Positions 5,778 to 5,779 of a DNA stretch of 5,779 nucleotides are shown here, one piece after another. How positions within the stretch are numbered: position 1 is the first letter of the stretch; each line of letters begins with the position of its first letter. The position numbers were made by a program, and so were the translations under genes. The notes below the pieces were generated by a model, which had not been told where the DNA came from, did no database searches, and was given only the letters and a program-made list of their open reading frames with translations. Source of the DNA: JBGPOS01 sp041488155 (GTDB taxonomy: Bacteria; Chloroflexota; Dehalococcoidia; Tepidiformales; Tepidiformaceae); contig JBGPOS010000126.1 in assembly GCA_041488155.1 (NCBI GenBank), positions 1-5,779 on the forward strand, written 5' to 3'.

Positions 5778-5779
5778 GA

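Noticed and set aside
1..5779. CRISPR array, tRNA, toxin-antitoxin pair or defence system
   Set aside because: I looked for regularly spaced repeats, cloverleaf arms and paired small genes and found none that could be supported.

Overview
The window is GC-rich and looks like an environmental, probably soil-type, bacterium. The protein families are compatible with lineages such as Rokubacteria/Methylomirabilota or Acidobacteria, but nothing here fixes the taxon. It reads as accessory DNA made of one intact secreted-protein gene surrounded by gene pieces, a decayed insertion sequence and frameshifted genes. No tRNA, rRNA, CRISPR array or riboswitch was seen.

Layout, left to right. (1) 1-~150, +: the middle of an MFS transporter, cut off at the window edge and again at about the central loop. 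(2) 160-178: a perfect 7-bp hairpin. (3) 223-1600: an insertion sequence of about 1.4 kb with imperfect inverted ends. Its single minus-strand transposase keeps a D,D(35)E triad but is split by two opposite frameshifts. (4) 1601-1819: a spacer with one short inverted repeat. (5) 1820-3781, +: an intact gene for an exported protein of 653 residues with a propeller-like conserved core and a C-terminal IPT/TIG domain. It is visibly less GC-rich than its neighbours. (6) 3782-3824: an inverted repeat joining two convergent gene ends. (7) 3821-4352, -: a HEAT-repeat-like gene with one frameshift. (8) 4333-5034, +: four DUF4214 repeats with no export signal or head domain. (9) 5035-5221: no convincing gene. 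(10) 5222-5564, -: a short frameshifted gene of unknown function. (11) ~5605-5777, -: the first ~57 codons of an FAD-dependent oxidoreductase of the phytoene-dehydrogenase/PYROXD2-like group, then loss of homology.

The genes do not form an operon or a recognisable pathway. The two surface-type proteins (IPT and DUF4214) suggest extracellular or envelope roles, but the links are positional only. The main theme is breakage: three sharp losses of homology (about 150, 4330-4370 and 5605) and four single-gene frameshifts. Three of the frameshifts lie at or beside short G/C runs, so assembly error must be separated from real decay. I found no evidence for a new defence, biosynthetic or regulatory system.
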